Shown piece after piece: positions 13,190-27,392 of a DNA stretch of 64,000 nt. The stretch is from Viscum album (lineage: Eukaryota > Streptophyta > Magnoliopsida > Santalales > Viscaceae). Numbering within the stretch: the first letter of the stretch is position 1; every line of letters starts with the position of its first letter. The DNA is taken from the NCBI GenBank assembly GCA_963277665.1, contig OY728132.1, positions 273,546,898 through 273,610,897 of the forward strand, read 5' to 3'. The notes under the pieces are model-generated. The model searched no databases. It had not been told where the DNA came from and saw only the letters and a list, made by a program, of their open reading frames with translations. The position numbers and the translations under genes were made by a program.

Positions 13190-16100
13190 TATTCTAGCTA
13201 GTGCACTAAACCATTACTCCTTGAGGGTAATTATTGTTAGAAGTGACTGACTCCAAAGTATAATGGGAAATCATTTGACATCACCACAATAGATGTGGAT
13301 CTAAAAAAATTAGTGATGGTTACATAAGTTATTTATTCATGAATTTTGATCATACTATTTGATTGTATTTTGTGTGAATTTATTCAAAATTTTCATGTTT
13401 ATTAGAACAAATAAAAGTCCACATCTAAATATAATGGCTGAGTTATTAATAGAAACAACCAATGGACAAATTATTGCATCCAAAGTATATTACTCCTCCC
13501 TTGTTAATGTTCATTGATTGAACCTCCCAAAAAATATGGCCTTACTTCCTTTTTTAACGTTCAATGAAATATTTTTCATAGATTTTCTAACATTATATAA
13601 ATTCTACATCAATAGATGAAAAATTGAAATAAATATTCACACCATGAGGCATCCTCTAATTTGTTACAAGTTTTAGGAGGACAATTAATCTCCTTCATAA
13701 TAATCATCTCAATTTTGGAAATTATTTCATTACATGAAAGAATATCTATCTCAAATTATTGAGACAAATGAGAGAATCAAGATAAAAGTCATGACCATTG
13801 TGAAGATCTACATTGATCTGTTCCCTAAATAGTTGTTTGGTCTTCCTACTAACCGATAAGTATATTCCTCAATTGAAAATATTTCTACATATCTCACTAT
13901 ATATATAATAATCCTAATAGAGTGAACACCATTGATATGGACTAACTGAAAAAGAAATTACAAGAGAATCTAGATGAGGGTTTCATAAGATAGGGTGTTT
14001 CACTATGGGGTGTGCCATTTCTCTTCATCAAGAAAATGGATCGATGATCCTTTAGATTGATTTCCATGATATCAAAAAAATAATGAAATGGAACATATAT
14101 CACCTTCTATAAAATGATTACTTTCTTTAACAAATGTATGGGTCTATTTATTTATCTAAAGTTGATCTTCGGTCGATATATCCCCAGTTAATGTTGAATA
14201 CGAACTTTATTACCATGAATTCATTTAGAATGAGGTATGGATATATAGAGTTCATAGTAATCCATTTTTGACTGGCTAATTCTACAATAATATTCATGGA
14301 ATTAACGAAAATAATTTTCAGATATTACCTCCACAAATTAGTGGTACTCATTATAAATGATATTCTAATTCATTCCAAGATCAGTTAAGAACGTGATAAT
14401 AATTTCAAAAATGTACTAAAGGCCATTTAGAGATATAATTTATATTCCATGTATCATAAAGGTGAGTACTGGGTGGAAGAAGTATCATTATTGGGCCCTG
14501 GTATCACTAAAAAATGAATATTAATGGACCCTTCCGGATAAAGGCAATGGATAAGTGGCCCAGGCCAACATCAGTAATGGATATCCATAATTTCCTTAGT
14601 GTAGCTGGGTATAACCAACGATTTGTAGATAATTAATTAGGATTTCCAAACCCACTAACCAAGATGACATGGATGGGAGTGATGTTATTTTGGACTAGTG
14701 AATGTGGAGACTATATCAAAGAGTTAAAATATAGTCTTATCATTACCCCAGTACTAACACTTTTAACAGGTGGGGAACTCTTTATAGTTTATAGTTGTTC
14801 CATAATAAAGGTATAAGTTTGTGTAATAATGAAAAATTATAAATTGATATACTATACCTCGTGAAAGCTAAAAATTAATTATCCAATCTATCCCTCACAT
14901 GATATGGAGTTGGTGGATATGATATTATCATTAAAATTATTCCATCATTATATATATAGGAAAACATGTGAGATATATTTTGATCAAAAGATCCTCAAAT
15001 ATATATTCACATAGAAATAGCTAAATTTTTTATTGTGAAGATGGTTATATGTCATCATAGATTAAGACTTTTCAATCCACTAGAATCATGTAAATGAAAA
15101 TAAAGTGGTGTATTCTCTAGGTAGAAATGATCATTAAAAATTTTCAATGATAAGAATTCATAAGTATCCAATCATCTAAAATTTTCAAAGGATGTCCAAA
15201 TGAATCATCATGGAAGGGAAATCATTAATACTTTCTCAAAGGATTCCTCAACAATCCCTCATGGAGAAAAAATTTATTCTCCATTAAATGATGTGGAAAT
15301 TTAGAAAAAGGTGGAAGCTATCCAAAAAGAAAAATCTATAATGTCTAAAATGGATGAAAAATGAGTCATAAGATTTTGTTTATGAATTTGTGTAACATCC
15401 AATACATATATAAACGAAATATATTATAAATTCATCCCATAGATCAACATTTTATTTTCTACAAGGATATACAAATATGTATTTAGATACCTGAGAGAAC
15501 TATTTGTGGGAAAATATTATTAAGGAGATTATTGAATATAAATAAACTTGCATAATATGTAATCAGGTGAATTATTAGTGGAAAAATTATAATGATATAT
15601 GAAATAACTAGCCATACTAACATGGGAATGAGAAACATTCACTATGGTCTTTGTCACTGAACATATAGTGACATCCAAATGAAACAATTCTATACGGGTT
15701 ATTATGGATTGTTTCATAAAGAGATTATACTTTACCACAATTTGAGATGAATTTTCACTGGATCATGAAGAAAAAATATATGTTAGAGTAGTAAAGAAGG
15801 AAAGAGTGCCAATATCTATTATATCAGATAATGATCCAAGATTTAGCTCCAAGTTCTCAAAAAGTCTCCAATATGCTCTAAACACTGAGTTGAACATCAT
15901 TATAGATTATCATCCCCAAACTATAACTATATTTTGGAGACCTATTCAGAAAATTGAAGACATGTTGATATCAGGTTTTTGGACTTAAATGGTTTATGGA
16001 GAAAACATTTACCTTATTTTTAGAACTCATATAACTATTGTTTCCACTCGATCATGTAAATATATCCACAAAAATCCCATCAGGGGAAAATAAATAGAAA

Positions 16101-16690
16101 AATGGTATACTATTAGGAATTGGATCATCAATAACTTCTAGGACCAGAAATATATGACAAAATGGTATATATGTTGATAACCCACTAGAAGAACAATTTT
16201 TTAAAAGTGGTATGTAGAAAATCCTCAATGAGACATGTAGTTTATGGTTGGAGAAATTATATTCCTCTGCATTTCTCGATTTAATATAGTCATGAGATTT
16301 GGGAAGAAATGAATTCTATGTCTTTGGTACATCAATACCTTTGAGATAATTTATCATGTCTGAGTTGTCTTCTATCAACTATAACTTACACAATCCTTTA
16401 TCAAGTACATTATGTGATCCACATATCCCTCTTGATAAAGTAAATACCAGATCCCACACATGTAGTGAATACATAAGAGTTATACTTGGAAATGATATAT
16501 CTTACAATGAGTACCGGGTGCAGATATTAGACCATATAGATAATTTTCTATGCAATAAGACACCTCACATGGTCAATGTACTATGGCTAAACCAAAATTA
16601 CGAAGTGGGAACATGGGATCTAGTTAAAGGAATGAAATAGAAGTACCATAACTTGTTCTCATCAAAGAATGTAAATGAAAATTTCATGGG
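13190..16690 (+). pseudogene. pol: Decayed Ty3/gypsy pol (protease?-RT-RNase H-integrase)
   Basis: Domain order is readable with many frameshifts and stops. RT: FP..LFGLP near 13,820; KKLQENLDEGFIR at 13,949-13,989; the catalytic motif at 14,350-14,379 reads LIINDILIHSK, with Asn for the first Asp. RNase H: NYPIYPSHDMEL and FDQKILKYIF around 14,880-15,015. Integrase: PISIISDNDPRF from 15,809, then HPQTITIFWRPIQ, where the catalytic Glu position is Trp. C-terminus: YRVQILDHIDNFLCNKTP and a WD...KYHNLF end near 16,510-16,650. A protease around 13,290-13,560 is only suspected. This is the one nearly whole pol in the window and is plainly non-functional. It lies between LTRs B and E without its own gag or PBS. 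Confidence 0.8.
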
Positions 16691-16714
16691 TGAAATTTAA
16701 AATGGTGGGAAGAA
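16684..16714 (+). other. 3' internal motif and polypurine tract before LTR E
   Basis: An inverted repeat (TTTCATGGGTGAAA, a CpG-decayed form of the TTTCG...CGAAA motif common in plant Ty3/gypsy elements) is followed by AAAATGGTGGGAAGAA and TGTAACA. Same order as at 39,523-39,560 in the young element. Confidence 0.7.
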
Positions 16715-19591
16715 TGTAACAACATGGACTTTTATCAATGGAATTTTTCTCTTGTAGTAAAAATTCTGAATAAAATAATTATGTTCATAAATTAAGAATG
16801 AAATAAGTTATATTCACAAAAATTAAGTAACTAATACCAATGGAATAGTAACATAACTATTGAAATAGTAATGTTTCTGTTAGAAATAGAAAGCCACCAA
16901 AAAAAATATTACCCTCACCAATGAACCTGTAAATAAAATTTATCCATTTTATGAATGAAAATATGATATATTTATCTTAAAGTATCAATAAAGAAATTTT
17001 TAAAAAATGAAAATTAATGTGATGGTTTTTTATAAAACCCAATCTTTTATTATAATTTTATATCTAACATAATGATTTAAAAGTTAGTTTATTTTCATAA
17101 AATAGATTCATAAATTAATATTTTTATATATATTATTATTAGATAGTTTATAAGATACAATTAATTTTTCAATGTGATATATAACAAGTTATAATTTTAA
17201 TATTGATATCTTTTATATGAATGATTCTTCTAGTTAAAATTTAATTTCTCATATTAAAAAATAATTTTCATAAAATGGAGTTAATTTTTGTATTCATCAT
17301 ATACATAAATGGTTAGGGTGAATTATTGTTATTTTTCTAAAATAGTTATTTTGTTCTGAATAGTGAAAAACAAAATATTATGATATAAGAAATATAGATG
17401 AATTTGTTTAGCTACTAGAGATATATGGATTACTTAAGACCCTAATATCTAACCCTACATTATTATTTTATATATTTAATTAAATGGTTAAATCTATTCA
17501 TAATCCTGATCTAATATAATAAACTAATGAATAAAATAATCAAAAAAACACTCTCCTCCCCTATAAATACCACCCCTCACCACATATTATCTTCACAACA
17601 CTCATGAACATAATTTTGTCCAAAATATACTCAAACATATTTGCAAGCCTCTCCCCCACTTCTAGGATCCTTTTAAAAAAATATCCAAACCCAATATCCC
17701 TAAGGAAGTTCTCAAGAATACGAATTGAAGAGGTAAAATCCAATTTCATTTTTATTTAATTTTTTTCTAAATTTCTATTATCTTTTTATTCTCTCCTCAA
17801 CTAACCTTATCCAAGTGGCATGAAAGCTATAATATCACATATATGTTTTAATGTTATTTTGTAAATGGAATGGTTTATCATCAATACTCTTCTACTCTCC
17901 CTTTTATTTTAAAAATAAAAACATCTTTCGGGGGGTGTATATTTATCACCTTCAAGAACAAAATGTTTTAATTTTTTTATGAATTCAAGAATGGTCATAG
18001 AACCATTATAATGGTAAAAAAAATTAAAAACCTATTTTATAACCATTATTATCTTATAGAACTATAATATATATATAATAGTACATAATAAAACTGAACA
18101 AGGTCGTGATGATATCAAAACCGCCAAATTAATCAAAATGATTATTATTTACATTTTATCTAACAAATCATCCCAATATCTGGATATAATGTACATAAAA
18201 CCATTAAAACATTTTAAATTTCATTAATAGCATATAATTTCAATATTAGATAATTGTTATCATTTTAAATGATCAATCATAAATATATATAAGTGAACCG
18301 ATCAAAAAACTAAAGAAAATAGACACTATTGAATGAAACAATTATGCACTATAACTCTTTAAAATCTTAATAAATCAATTTTATAAATATATAATGAATA
18401 AAATACATTAAAATGATGTTCTAGATTTATTAATTACATAATATAACTTTATTATCTCTTATATTAATGTGAGTAAAGCATTGGTTCATAAGGTAAGGGG
18501 ATTTTCAAACCCAATTTCCTTTCATTGAGAAATTCTTCTTTCATTCAATGTTTGAGTGTGGATGTGGTTATAATACGGATAAATATAATTAATTTATTAT
18601 TTCCAATTATTTTCATAGATTTAAATGTTTCTAATATTATTTTATGACATATAAATAGATTTTTCCAAAAAGAAATATTCTTTATAAAAAACTCATCTTT
18701 TCATCTATTGAGATTCTTTATTATTCACTCAAGATTGTTGATTATTAAAACTACTATGTCATTCATTTGATATTTTGGGAAACCTAATGTTTATTTATAA
18801 AATTTTGATTTATAAAATTATCATTAAACCCATTTATATTCCTTGAGTTATTATTTTGGAAAATATTATTATACATTATATGAGGCATTAATGATAATTT
18901 GAATGTTAAGATGTCATATGTGAGCCTGTAATTATATAATGCTCTAATGCATAGGGTAATGTTATTTATATGAAGTGATAATTTTCAAAATGTGTGAAAA
19001 TAATGATATATTTGTTTATAATGATGATTCAAGGATTATTCACATATTTTATGTATGAACATGATGTTATCTATTTTCACAACTATATTTGGAATTTGAC
19101 CACTAAGACATGATGTTCCATTATTATGAATTTCCACATTCAATTAATTTATATAATTCATTATCTCATGATTTTTTTATTATCCCATACCTATGTTATT
19201 ATGATGATTATTATTCTCACACATGTTATATTGATTCATGTTCCTACATATCATCTTACTGGGATGTTAGCTAACCCCATTCATTAATATATATCCTTAG
19301 GTAACTATATATACATAGGAGTACATGTGGTCCACTATGATGAAATAAAATAAGGAATTAAATATTTTTTATATTTTATTATGAAAATTTAATGAATGGT
19401 CCAAATTCTCCTATGAAACTAAATATTTTATATGGGGTTTGTAATGTTTTGAAGTTGTTTTACAAAAAAAATATGTGATGGTCTTGTCAGAAAACATTGT
19501 GACAATATATAATGGATGAGGATCATAGTTAATTATACAATATCCATCCATGATGTATAATATATTATATAGATCTGAAGGCATAATTATA
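16715..19591 (+). mobile_element. LTR E: decayed LTR, 3' LTR of the pol-bearing element
   Basis: Starts TGTAACAACATGG directly after a purine tract. A core promoter is at 17,562, and GAAGAGGTAAAATCC near 17,730 resembles the leader donor-like site of the other LTRs. The AAACCCAATTTCC...CATTGAG block near 18,520 is shared with LTR A. The right end, at an AATTATAGT resembling CCTTATAGT of LTR A, is approximate. I found no clear hairpin triplet, so E may be a different subfamily. Confidence 0.65.
17562..17569 (+). promoter_or_regulatory. TATA box of LTR E
   Basis: TATAAATA, preceded by CTCTCCTCCCC and followed by CCACCCCTCACC; same layout as in LTR B and the young element. Confidence 0.65.
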
Positions 19592-19699
19592 GTGGGGAAA
19601 AATTAAATGAGATGTTTTTTAATATGTATCTCAATGATTTGTATTTCAGTAAATTAATTCTAATCAAATAAACAATAAGTATATGTAACAACCATTACC

Positions 19700-20790
19700 C
19701 ATAACATTAATAAAATGAGAAAGTTACATGAAGAATATTATTAATAGACTCACCAAAACGTTTAATGTCAAGAAATCTATATGGGTTGTATTCAATCACT
19801 ATACAAAGAAAGCATACATGATTTCCATAAGAAAAGACTTCTCACTTGATCAACATCCGATGATATACATTAATAATTTGGTAAGGTTTCATGGAGTACT
19901 ATATTATATTGAATATAATCCCAATATAATTCGTTCCTGCAGGATGTAGATAATTATTCGGAAACCTCTTTATAAAAAATTAGGTTTTAGCATATCTTAT
20001 TGTCCCTATAATGATAGGCCGTTAGAGTAAACTATTCAAACCCAGATGATATTTTGAGATCATGTTATATGGATTTCATAGCAGGTTGGGATCAATAAAA
20101 AACACTAGTAATGTTTTATTACAAAAATATATTCACATAAGAATTCATATGTCTTCTCATGAAGACCACATACATAATTATGTTTAGATAATCATCATGT
20201 ATGTAATATTTTGATACAGAAATCTATTAGGACTACAAAAATATGATATAATGGTAGAGAAGGTAAGATCCATTAAATAACACATCATTGTTGCTTATAA
20301 TAGACATAAAATTATTGTAACAATCCTTTGTGTGATCTTGAATATTGTGTTTTCCAGAATTTTTTTTGTGATTATATATATAGAGTATATTTTTTAGATT
20401 CAGAAAGAAGGGATAGTTTAGGCCTGGTTATAGTGGAACGTTTATAAGTCACGATCGAGTCAGGATGTTATCTTAAATATTTCCACTTCAACCAATCCAC
20501 TATCAAGTCAGTGGTGTTTACTATGTATCACTCCCATAGAAGCACAAACCTAATACTAAATATATACTAAACTCACAGATCATACAACTGGATCAAAATC
20601 GCTATTATAATGAACAAATAGTGGATATTTTAGATCATAGAGAGAATGTTCAATGAAATAAGACCACTTATCTAGTCATTGTTCAATTCTAAAGCTACCA
20701 ATTTGAGAATGAAGCATAGGAATCTAAGGATATGATGAGGTAGAAGTATCCTCTATTATTTTGAAATAGTAAAAAATATTCGAGGGTGGA
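19700..20790 (+). pseudogene. Decayed integrase fragment (second pol remnant)
   Basis: Integrase core motif IWVVFNHYTKKAYMI (usual form VVDRLTKSAHFI, so the first catalytic Asp reads Asn) is near 19,770-19,820, followed by YINNLVRFHGV. Near 20,000-20,050, YCPYNDRPLE then TIQT corresponds to the HPQTDGQSERTIQT region with a stop after the Glu. Near 20,600-20,760, VDILDHREN...NKT and a KYPLLF ending match the integrase C-terminus. Gag, protease, RT and RNase H are absent. The fragment lies between LTRs E and C and ends at the purine tract of C. Confidence 0.75.
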
Positions 20791-20812
20791 ATTCATTATA
20801 ATGGTGGTATAA

Positions 20813-23800
20813 TGTAACACCCTAATATTCTCTTAATTTTTTTAAGATGAATTTAATTTTTACAATATCTTGCATTACATAAAACACTAATTTATAATGA
20901 ACTATAATATTTTCTGCCATTATAACCTATCCCATAAATTGATTTGTAGAAATTGAAGTAAATAAATTCTAAGAAAATATAAATTTTTATCATATATAAA
21001 AGAAATTGATTGTATTTCAATTGATTTGATATAAAAATAAAAATCATTTGTATATAAGTGAAATTTTTATCTTAAAATATATTTTTATATGCATAATGTG
21101 TTTTTATATTAAATTTTTTAATTATTCACTATTTTGAATTAATTACATTAAAATTATATATAATATATTAAATCAATTTTTTATCATTATTTTTATATAT
21201 TTTAAATGAAAAGAATAATAATAAATATATTTGTATGACTAAAACTATATTTTTTCTAAATGATGTTTTGTCTCGTTTACCAGACAAGTTTTCAAATTAA
21301 TTTTTTTTAACACTTTAAAAAATATATTTTAAAAAATTTACATCCGTTTTTAAATCATGTAAAAATTATCATAAATTTAATATTTTATAAATTTTTGGAA
21401 AATATTAATTTTTTAATGAATATAGAACAATATTAATTTTAAATATTTTTTTTTATTTTAAATAATTTTTTAAGTTATGGATTATTTTAATATGTGTTGA
21501 AAATAAAATTAGTTAAATTATATTTTTATAAATCTAATTTATATCATTTGAATCAATTTTATATTAATCGTTTACAAGAAATATTTTTACACTTATGGAA
21601 ACGTTGACATTGAAAAGTGGTTTTCCCATTCCATATATTGGTTTAATAGAAAAATATATTCTTCTATTACTTTGAATTAAATTTTGAATAATAGATTTAA
21701 TGTTTATAATCTAAATATTTATTATTATGTAATAAGTTCATCCAAATTCTTCTTTATAATGAATAATACAAATAGTAACAATTTATTACCACTTTTATGT
21801 TTATTGTGGGGTTATTAGTGGTTAAACGAAAAGTTGAGGGTTATTATTCTAACTAAACTAAGATAAATACCATCGAATGGATGTATTTTTACCTTATATT
21901 ATCTCAAAATCAAATATATATCTATTTTGAGGTATTCTCCTTGGGGATGACTTTATTATTTATTTTCATTTAGAAATTTCCCACTAGGTCCCCTTCCCCA
22001 CATATAATAATACACATCCTCTGCTATTTTAGTCATAGTTATAATTCATTAGGATTGAAAAATACAATCCAAAATATATTTATTAATTACAGTTCCACTT
22101 CATAGAGTCCTTTTTTATTATAAAAGCTTTATATGAATGATTTTGGTGAAACCCCAAAGAGGTTTTCTGGAGATGAGCTATTTTTCTTAACCGAGTTTGT
22201 TTTGTTTTACTTCATCATCAAAAATAATTTAAAATATATTCAACCATTATAATAATTGTTACACCAATGTATCAAATTTATTTATATGTTATTATATTAA
22301 TTTCATAACCAATATATTTCTCCTCTTCCATCGAAGGATAAACGAAACCATTGATCGTGTGTACAACTGACAACAGCCTCACGAAATAATATTATTCCTT
22401 TTCCATTACCACCTCTTGTGGTTGTATATAATGATAGTTTAAATTAAATATATGATCTTTATTACATAATTAAACTTCTAGAATTAGAAAATTATATATT
22501 ACTTCATACCATTCAATCCATTTGTAAATGATAACGTCGATTGTGAGTAAGTTAGGACTAAAACCTCCTATATGTGATATAGTATGGATTTTAATTTATT
22601 TTTAAATAGAATATATTAATGATATATTGAAAGGATTAACATAATATATATGATATAATAATGTTTTTTTATTTTTTATTAATATTTACCTTTCTATCAT
22701 CCCGTTCGTTGAAAATAAAAAACACTTTTTCTACATATATATGATCAACCATCTCCATGAACTGTGTAATTAATTTTCCTCTCTATAATTTTATAGATGA
22801 CTATAAATATGTATATAGCTAATTATAAGGATATTTACATCCATATTAAATTTATTAAAATTATGGAACAATTTTTCAATGAATAATGACAAAATATATA
22901 TACCTTAAAAGAACAGGGGAAATGAAGAGGTTATCACTCGAAAATAGTGATATTAATAGAGTAATTTAAATAAAAAGGGATGAAAACATTATAAGTAAAT
23001 AATATATAATATTATATATATGATATTTGATATTAAAATAATTAATAATAAATATATATTTATTATACAGGATTATCGAACATGTATGAAAGCTGTTAGC
23101 CCTGAGGTGGGGTATTTTAATCTCACTTATTTCTGTCGGATAGACATCATATTAATCACTTTTTTTGAAATATACAATACTGAAGACATTTTATTATGAT
23201 TATTATCATGAATATAATAGTATATAAATATAAATATATATTTATTTCATTCATGGGGAATATTATTCAAAATTTACCAAAATGGTAAGGGTTTTATGTT
23301 ATTGTCTCATTATTTTTGGGGTATGATTAAGAATATGCTTCTCAGAATGAAATTATATTATATATCTCTAAAGAAACTAATTAATTTTTTTATAATATAG
23401 TACTTTTTAGAAATTATTTTTCCCCTATAATTTTGTTCTCTTTATATACTGAAAATTCCTAAATATTATATTTAATAAAAAATTATGTTTTCCCTTCATT
23501 AGCCAAAAATCATATTTCTTCTATATATATGTTTAAAAAAATTAAAATTCTTTTTAATATTACAATTTAATTCTTTATGTTCATATTGACCAATGTTTAA
23601 ATTTTCAAAATCAATTGAGGTAAGTTTTAATGTCATTTTCCAAGTGTAGTAATATTGACTTTTTTATGTAAAATGTAAATATAATCAATGTCTTGATGTA
23701 AATGGAATTAAAAATATTTTTCACCATGAGAGGAATTCAATTATTTGAATATTATTTTAATGTATATGATTTTATTTTCTTAGAAAAATTTTCCACAAAT

Positions 23801-24787
23801 ATTTTTTAAACTTTTTCTATTTTAAATATATATTATAATGTGGATAATATTATTTCCCCATGAAAAATTCCAAATGGTCTTTTGAAGTCATTTTCTATAA
23901 AGGTTGATATACTTTTATGATTCCTTACCTTCAACTTGAATATAATTCAATGAATCCATAATTAATTTTTATATGGATGGTTCATGATAATTAATTTAAT
24001 TTTAAAATTTTTTATCTTTTTCATGTCTTAATCTAAGATTAAATGATTAAGAAATCTCTTTACATTTCTTGGGATATGATACAATGAATGTATTATGATT
24101 TTTTTGAGTTATATGTTTGATTCTCATTTTTTTTGCATGTTCCTAGAATTATATATCCCTCTAATGAATTGGGTAAATATTAATTTTATATTAGATCAAA
24201 GGGTAAATGAGAGGTTTTCTAAACACCAAAATAAATAATGTTGTACAAGAGGTTATCCCAAGCACAATGTAGGTACATGAGTGCTTATCCCAATCCAAAA
24301 CTATTCAAAAATTTATAAGTTGATGTGTATTACAAAATTATTTGTGTTATGAAAATGTTATTCTATATTTGATAATGTAATTTTATTCCCTCATTATTCA
24401 TGTATTATGATATGTTAAAATTTCTTCCATGATCTATTTAATTGATATTCGATATAAAGAGTATGATATTCCAATGATATTCTCATATTATCAGAACTTT
24501 ATGTTCATGTTATTCTTACATATCTTATTTAATTATACATACTGATCATCTAAGACATCCCTTTAAATGTTTCATTTACACAGGTTATGAAGAATGGTTT
24601 CGTAAATGTGTAATAAATGGGAATATTTTTTGGGAAAAATTCAAGAACATTCACTTTGTATAATTATTTTATTTCATTTTTTCAAAAACACTAATCCATT
24701 ATATTCCATGAGAGTGTGATTTTGTAAAATTATTAATATTTATCTAAATTTTTTAATATCAATTTCTGTTATTCCTAGGTCAATATA
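20813..24787 (+). mobile_element. LTR C: decayed LTR, 3' of the integrase remnant and 5' of the next region
   Basis: Starts TGTAACACCC after CGAGGGTGGAATTC...ATGGTGGTATAA (decayed 3' motif and purine tract). Ends CCTAGGTCAATATA, then GT and a decayed primer binding site. The two flanks therefore make it look like a 3' LTR on its left and a 5' LTR on its right. About 4.0 kb. Weak hairpin-module remnants: near 22,341-22,388 (CCTCACGAAAT), near 22,520-22,550, and 22,731-22,772 (CAACCATCTCCATGAAC). Confidence 0.7.
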
Positions 24788-24789
24788 GT

Positions 24790-24800
24790 TGGTCTCAATG
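24790..24800 (+). other. Decayed primer binding site after LTR C
   Basis: TGGTCTCAATG, 2 bp after the LTR end, against TGGTATCAGAG in elements A/B and the young one. Position and spacing support the identification despite substitutions. Confidence 0.6.
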
Positions 24801-27380
24801 GAATGATTTATTAAAAATTATAAATTAGGATCAGAAAAATAATTTGAGATAACTAGGAAAATTTTAATATATCTTTATATGAATTTAACTATGGATAAGT
24901 CTAAGTATGTGTAAATGTTTCAAAAAATTTCCATGGTTTTTGGTAAACATTAGAGAAAGTGAATTCATAAAAATGCATACATGTTAGGATATATGAAGTG
25001 TATGTGTCCCTGATAGAGATGTACATAGGGGTATCTTCCCCAAAACATCATATAAAGTTAGATTATATCAGGAACTAGGGCATGATAATTGGTTGTTCTG
25101 CACATACAGCCTATGAAATTTGTGGAATATTCGTGGAAATACGAAGCAACATAAAAACTATTTTTATTTATTTAAATATATGATGACAATTAATATCCTA
25201 TGATGTAGCTATGGTGTTATAGATTAAAAATTATGCTTCAAGATTTCAATATCTTATGAGTGATTTTCTTGATTATGTGGTTTTCCATTATTATAAGCAA
25301 TGTTTATACTTTATTTTATGGTTTTAGTAAAGTGAGAAATCTCGTGAAAAACTGGATGATAGTAAATGTGATATTTTTTTACTAATGGTCTTTCAATTGG
25401 GATGATTAATGGAGAAAAGGATGTTGTGATTATTCCTAATAATTTTTCATGTAACATGATTAACAATGTGTACCTAAACCAACTCTCAAGCACACCAAAG
25501 AAGATAAGTAAATATTTTGATAAGACATAAAGTAGTTGAGACCATAGAGTGAAGAAGATTATGTTTTATATATATCATGAATGTGGGGTGAATCAATCTT
25601 GGGAATGTCTCAATGGGGTGAAAAGATGTTATAACTTTGGAAAAGACATCAAAATGTAACTGAAAATGGAAAATGAAAAGTTTGGATAATTAAATGGGTG
25701 ATAATAACACTATCTCTATGAAATCCTAAAAATTTTATTATATTTGATGTATAAAATATTGCAGTTATGAAAACTGATTTCCTAAGTGGTAAACACGTTA
25801 AGGGAATGAGAAAGTTGGTATGAGTAATGGTTATAATATAGAAGATTATGTGAAAACAAATTAAATATTAAATGAAAAATTTCTTAAGGAATAATAGGAT
25901 GAATCCTAGTAAATAGGTTATAGATGTTGTTTAACATTAAATGTATTTATGTATTTGGATACTTGAATTATAAATATTGTATATATATAAGGATTATTCA
26001 ATATATGTTTTCCTTAAGGATCTGAGAGACCATGTGGAATGATTCTGATTACCTATAAAAGTGATTTAATAAAAATTTGATATTTTTATTTAAGGGGATG
26101 TAACTTATAATGTGATCCTGTTATTGGGAAAACAATAATTTTCTTGGACAAAGATATGATTGATATGGATAAAAATAGATAGATATTATTGTGGAACATA
26201 TAAATGATAATGAAAATTTTGAAAAAGTACTTTCTGTTATCATTGATAATGTTTAAGCATTATGTTATTTATTAAAGGTATAACATAATCTAATTTATAT
26301 GTTAGTGATGAAGAGACTCATATGTTTTCAAAATGGATTTATGAAAATTTATGTTATTAACATGTTTCAATATAATATGTGATTAAGGTATTAACATATT
26401 TAGTATATGAAAATTAACATATATATTATAATATATAGTGGGATTAATTTGGACCTGATTTTGGTATTTTTTTGAAATTCTATCTAAATATATTGATATT
26501 CATCTTCAGGATGGGTCAAAAGTATAACCTTTTATGAAAAGTTATGTTACAAAACGTTAAATAATGTTATAGGGATCAATATTTCCTAATATAAATACAT
26601 TTCTATATATTATAACATGTGTTATAGTTACTTCTGATTATAATATAATATAGACATAGTGCCTTGTAGTTGTATTTATTGATAATAAAATCCATTAGTG
26701 ATTTTTATATAAAAATTTCACCATTATTTCTGTGAGTAAGAGATTATGTAAAACTTAATCAAGGAATTAAAAATGGATGAGATTTTATGTAACTAATAGA
26801 ATGTAATAATGTAAATATATATTCTCATTAAATGTATTAAAATATAGGGAAAATGGTCATGGAATAAAATGTATTCCTATTATAATCATTTTTGGTGATA
26901 TCAAGGGAATTTTTCATGCCTAATTTGTTTATGATATTTTGATTTTTAACTTTCTCTTGAACATGATATATAATAATCATCATCAGTATTTGAGTATTAG
27001 TTTTCTCTACTTTGTCCATGCTTTTACATGTCTCCATTTTTTCCTAGTAGGAAAGATAGTTATGAATTAAATTATGCTTCTAGATTTATATTTTTAATGA
27101 AATGATTATAATTCATTTCTATTATGATGATAACTTGAAAAAAATATTTCATGAAATAAAATATTGATGACCTTGGTGAATTTCGATAGAGATATTTGAT
27201 TTGAATTAGGTAATGTGTAAAACCATGAGTATTTATGATTTTTTAATAAATTATTATTATATGATTTATTTCAACACACACTACTCTAGGTGAATATTTT
27301 TATACATGAAACACTAATAGTAGATTGTGTTATACATAAAAATGAGCTTAACATTCATTACACATAACATTGAGTTTAAA
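24801..27380 (+). other. Unreadable internal region between LTRs C and D
   Basis: About 2.6 kb, similar in length to the 2.7-kb internal region of the young element. I could not recognise gag, pol or the tRNA-like module in any frame; stops are dense and the sequence is very AT-rich. A purine-rich TGAAGGATGAAA precedes LTR D. By size and neighbours it may be a gag-only element decayed beyond recognition; that is inference. Confidence 0.45.
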
Positions 27381-27392
27381 TGAAGGATGAAA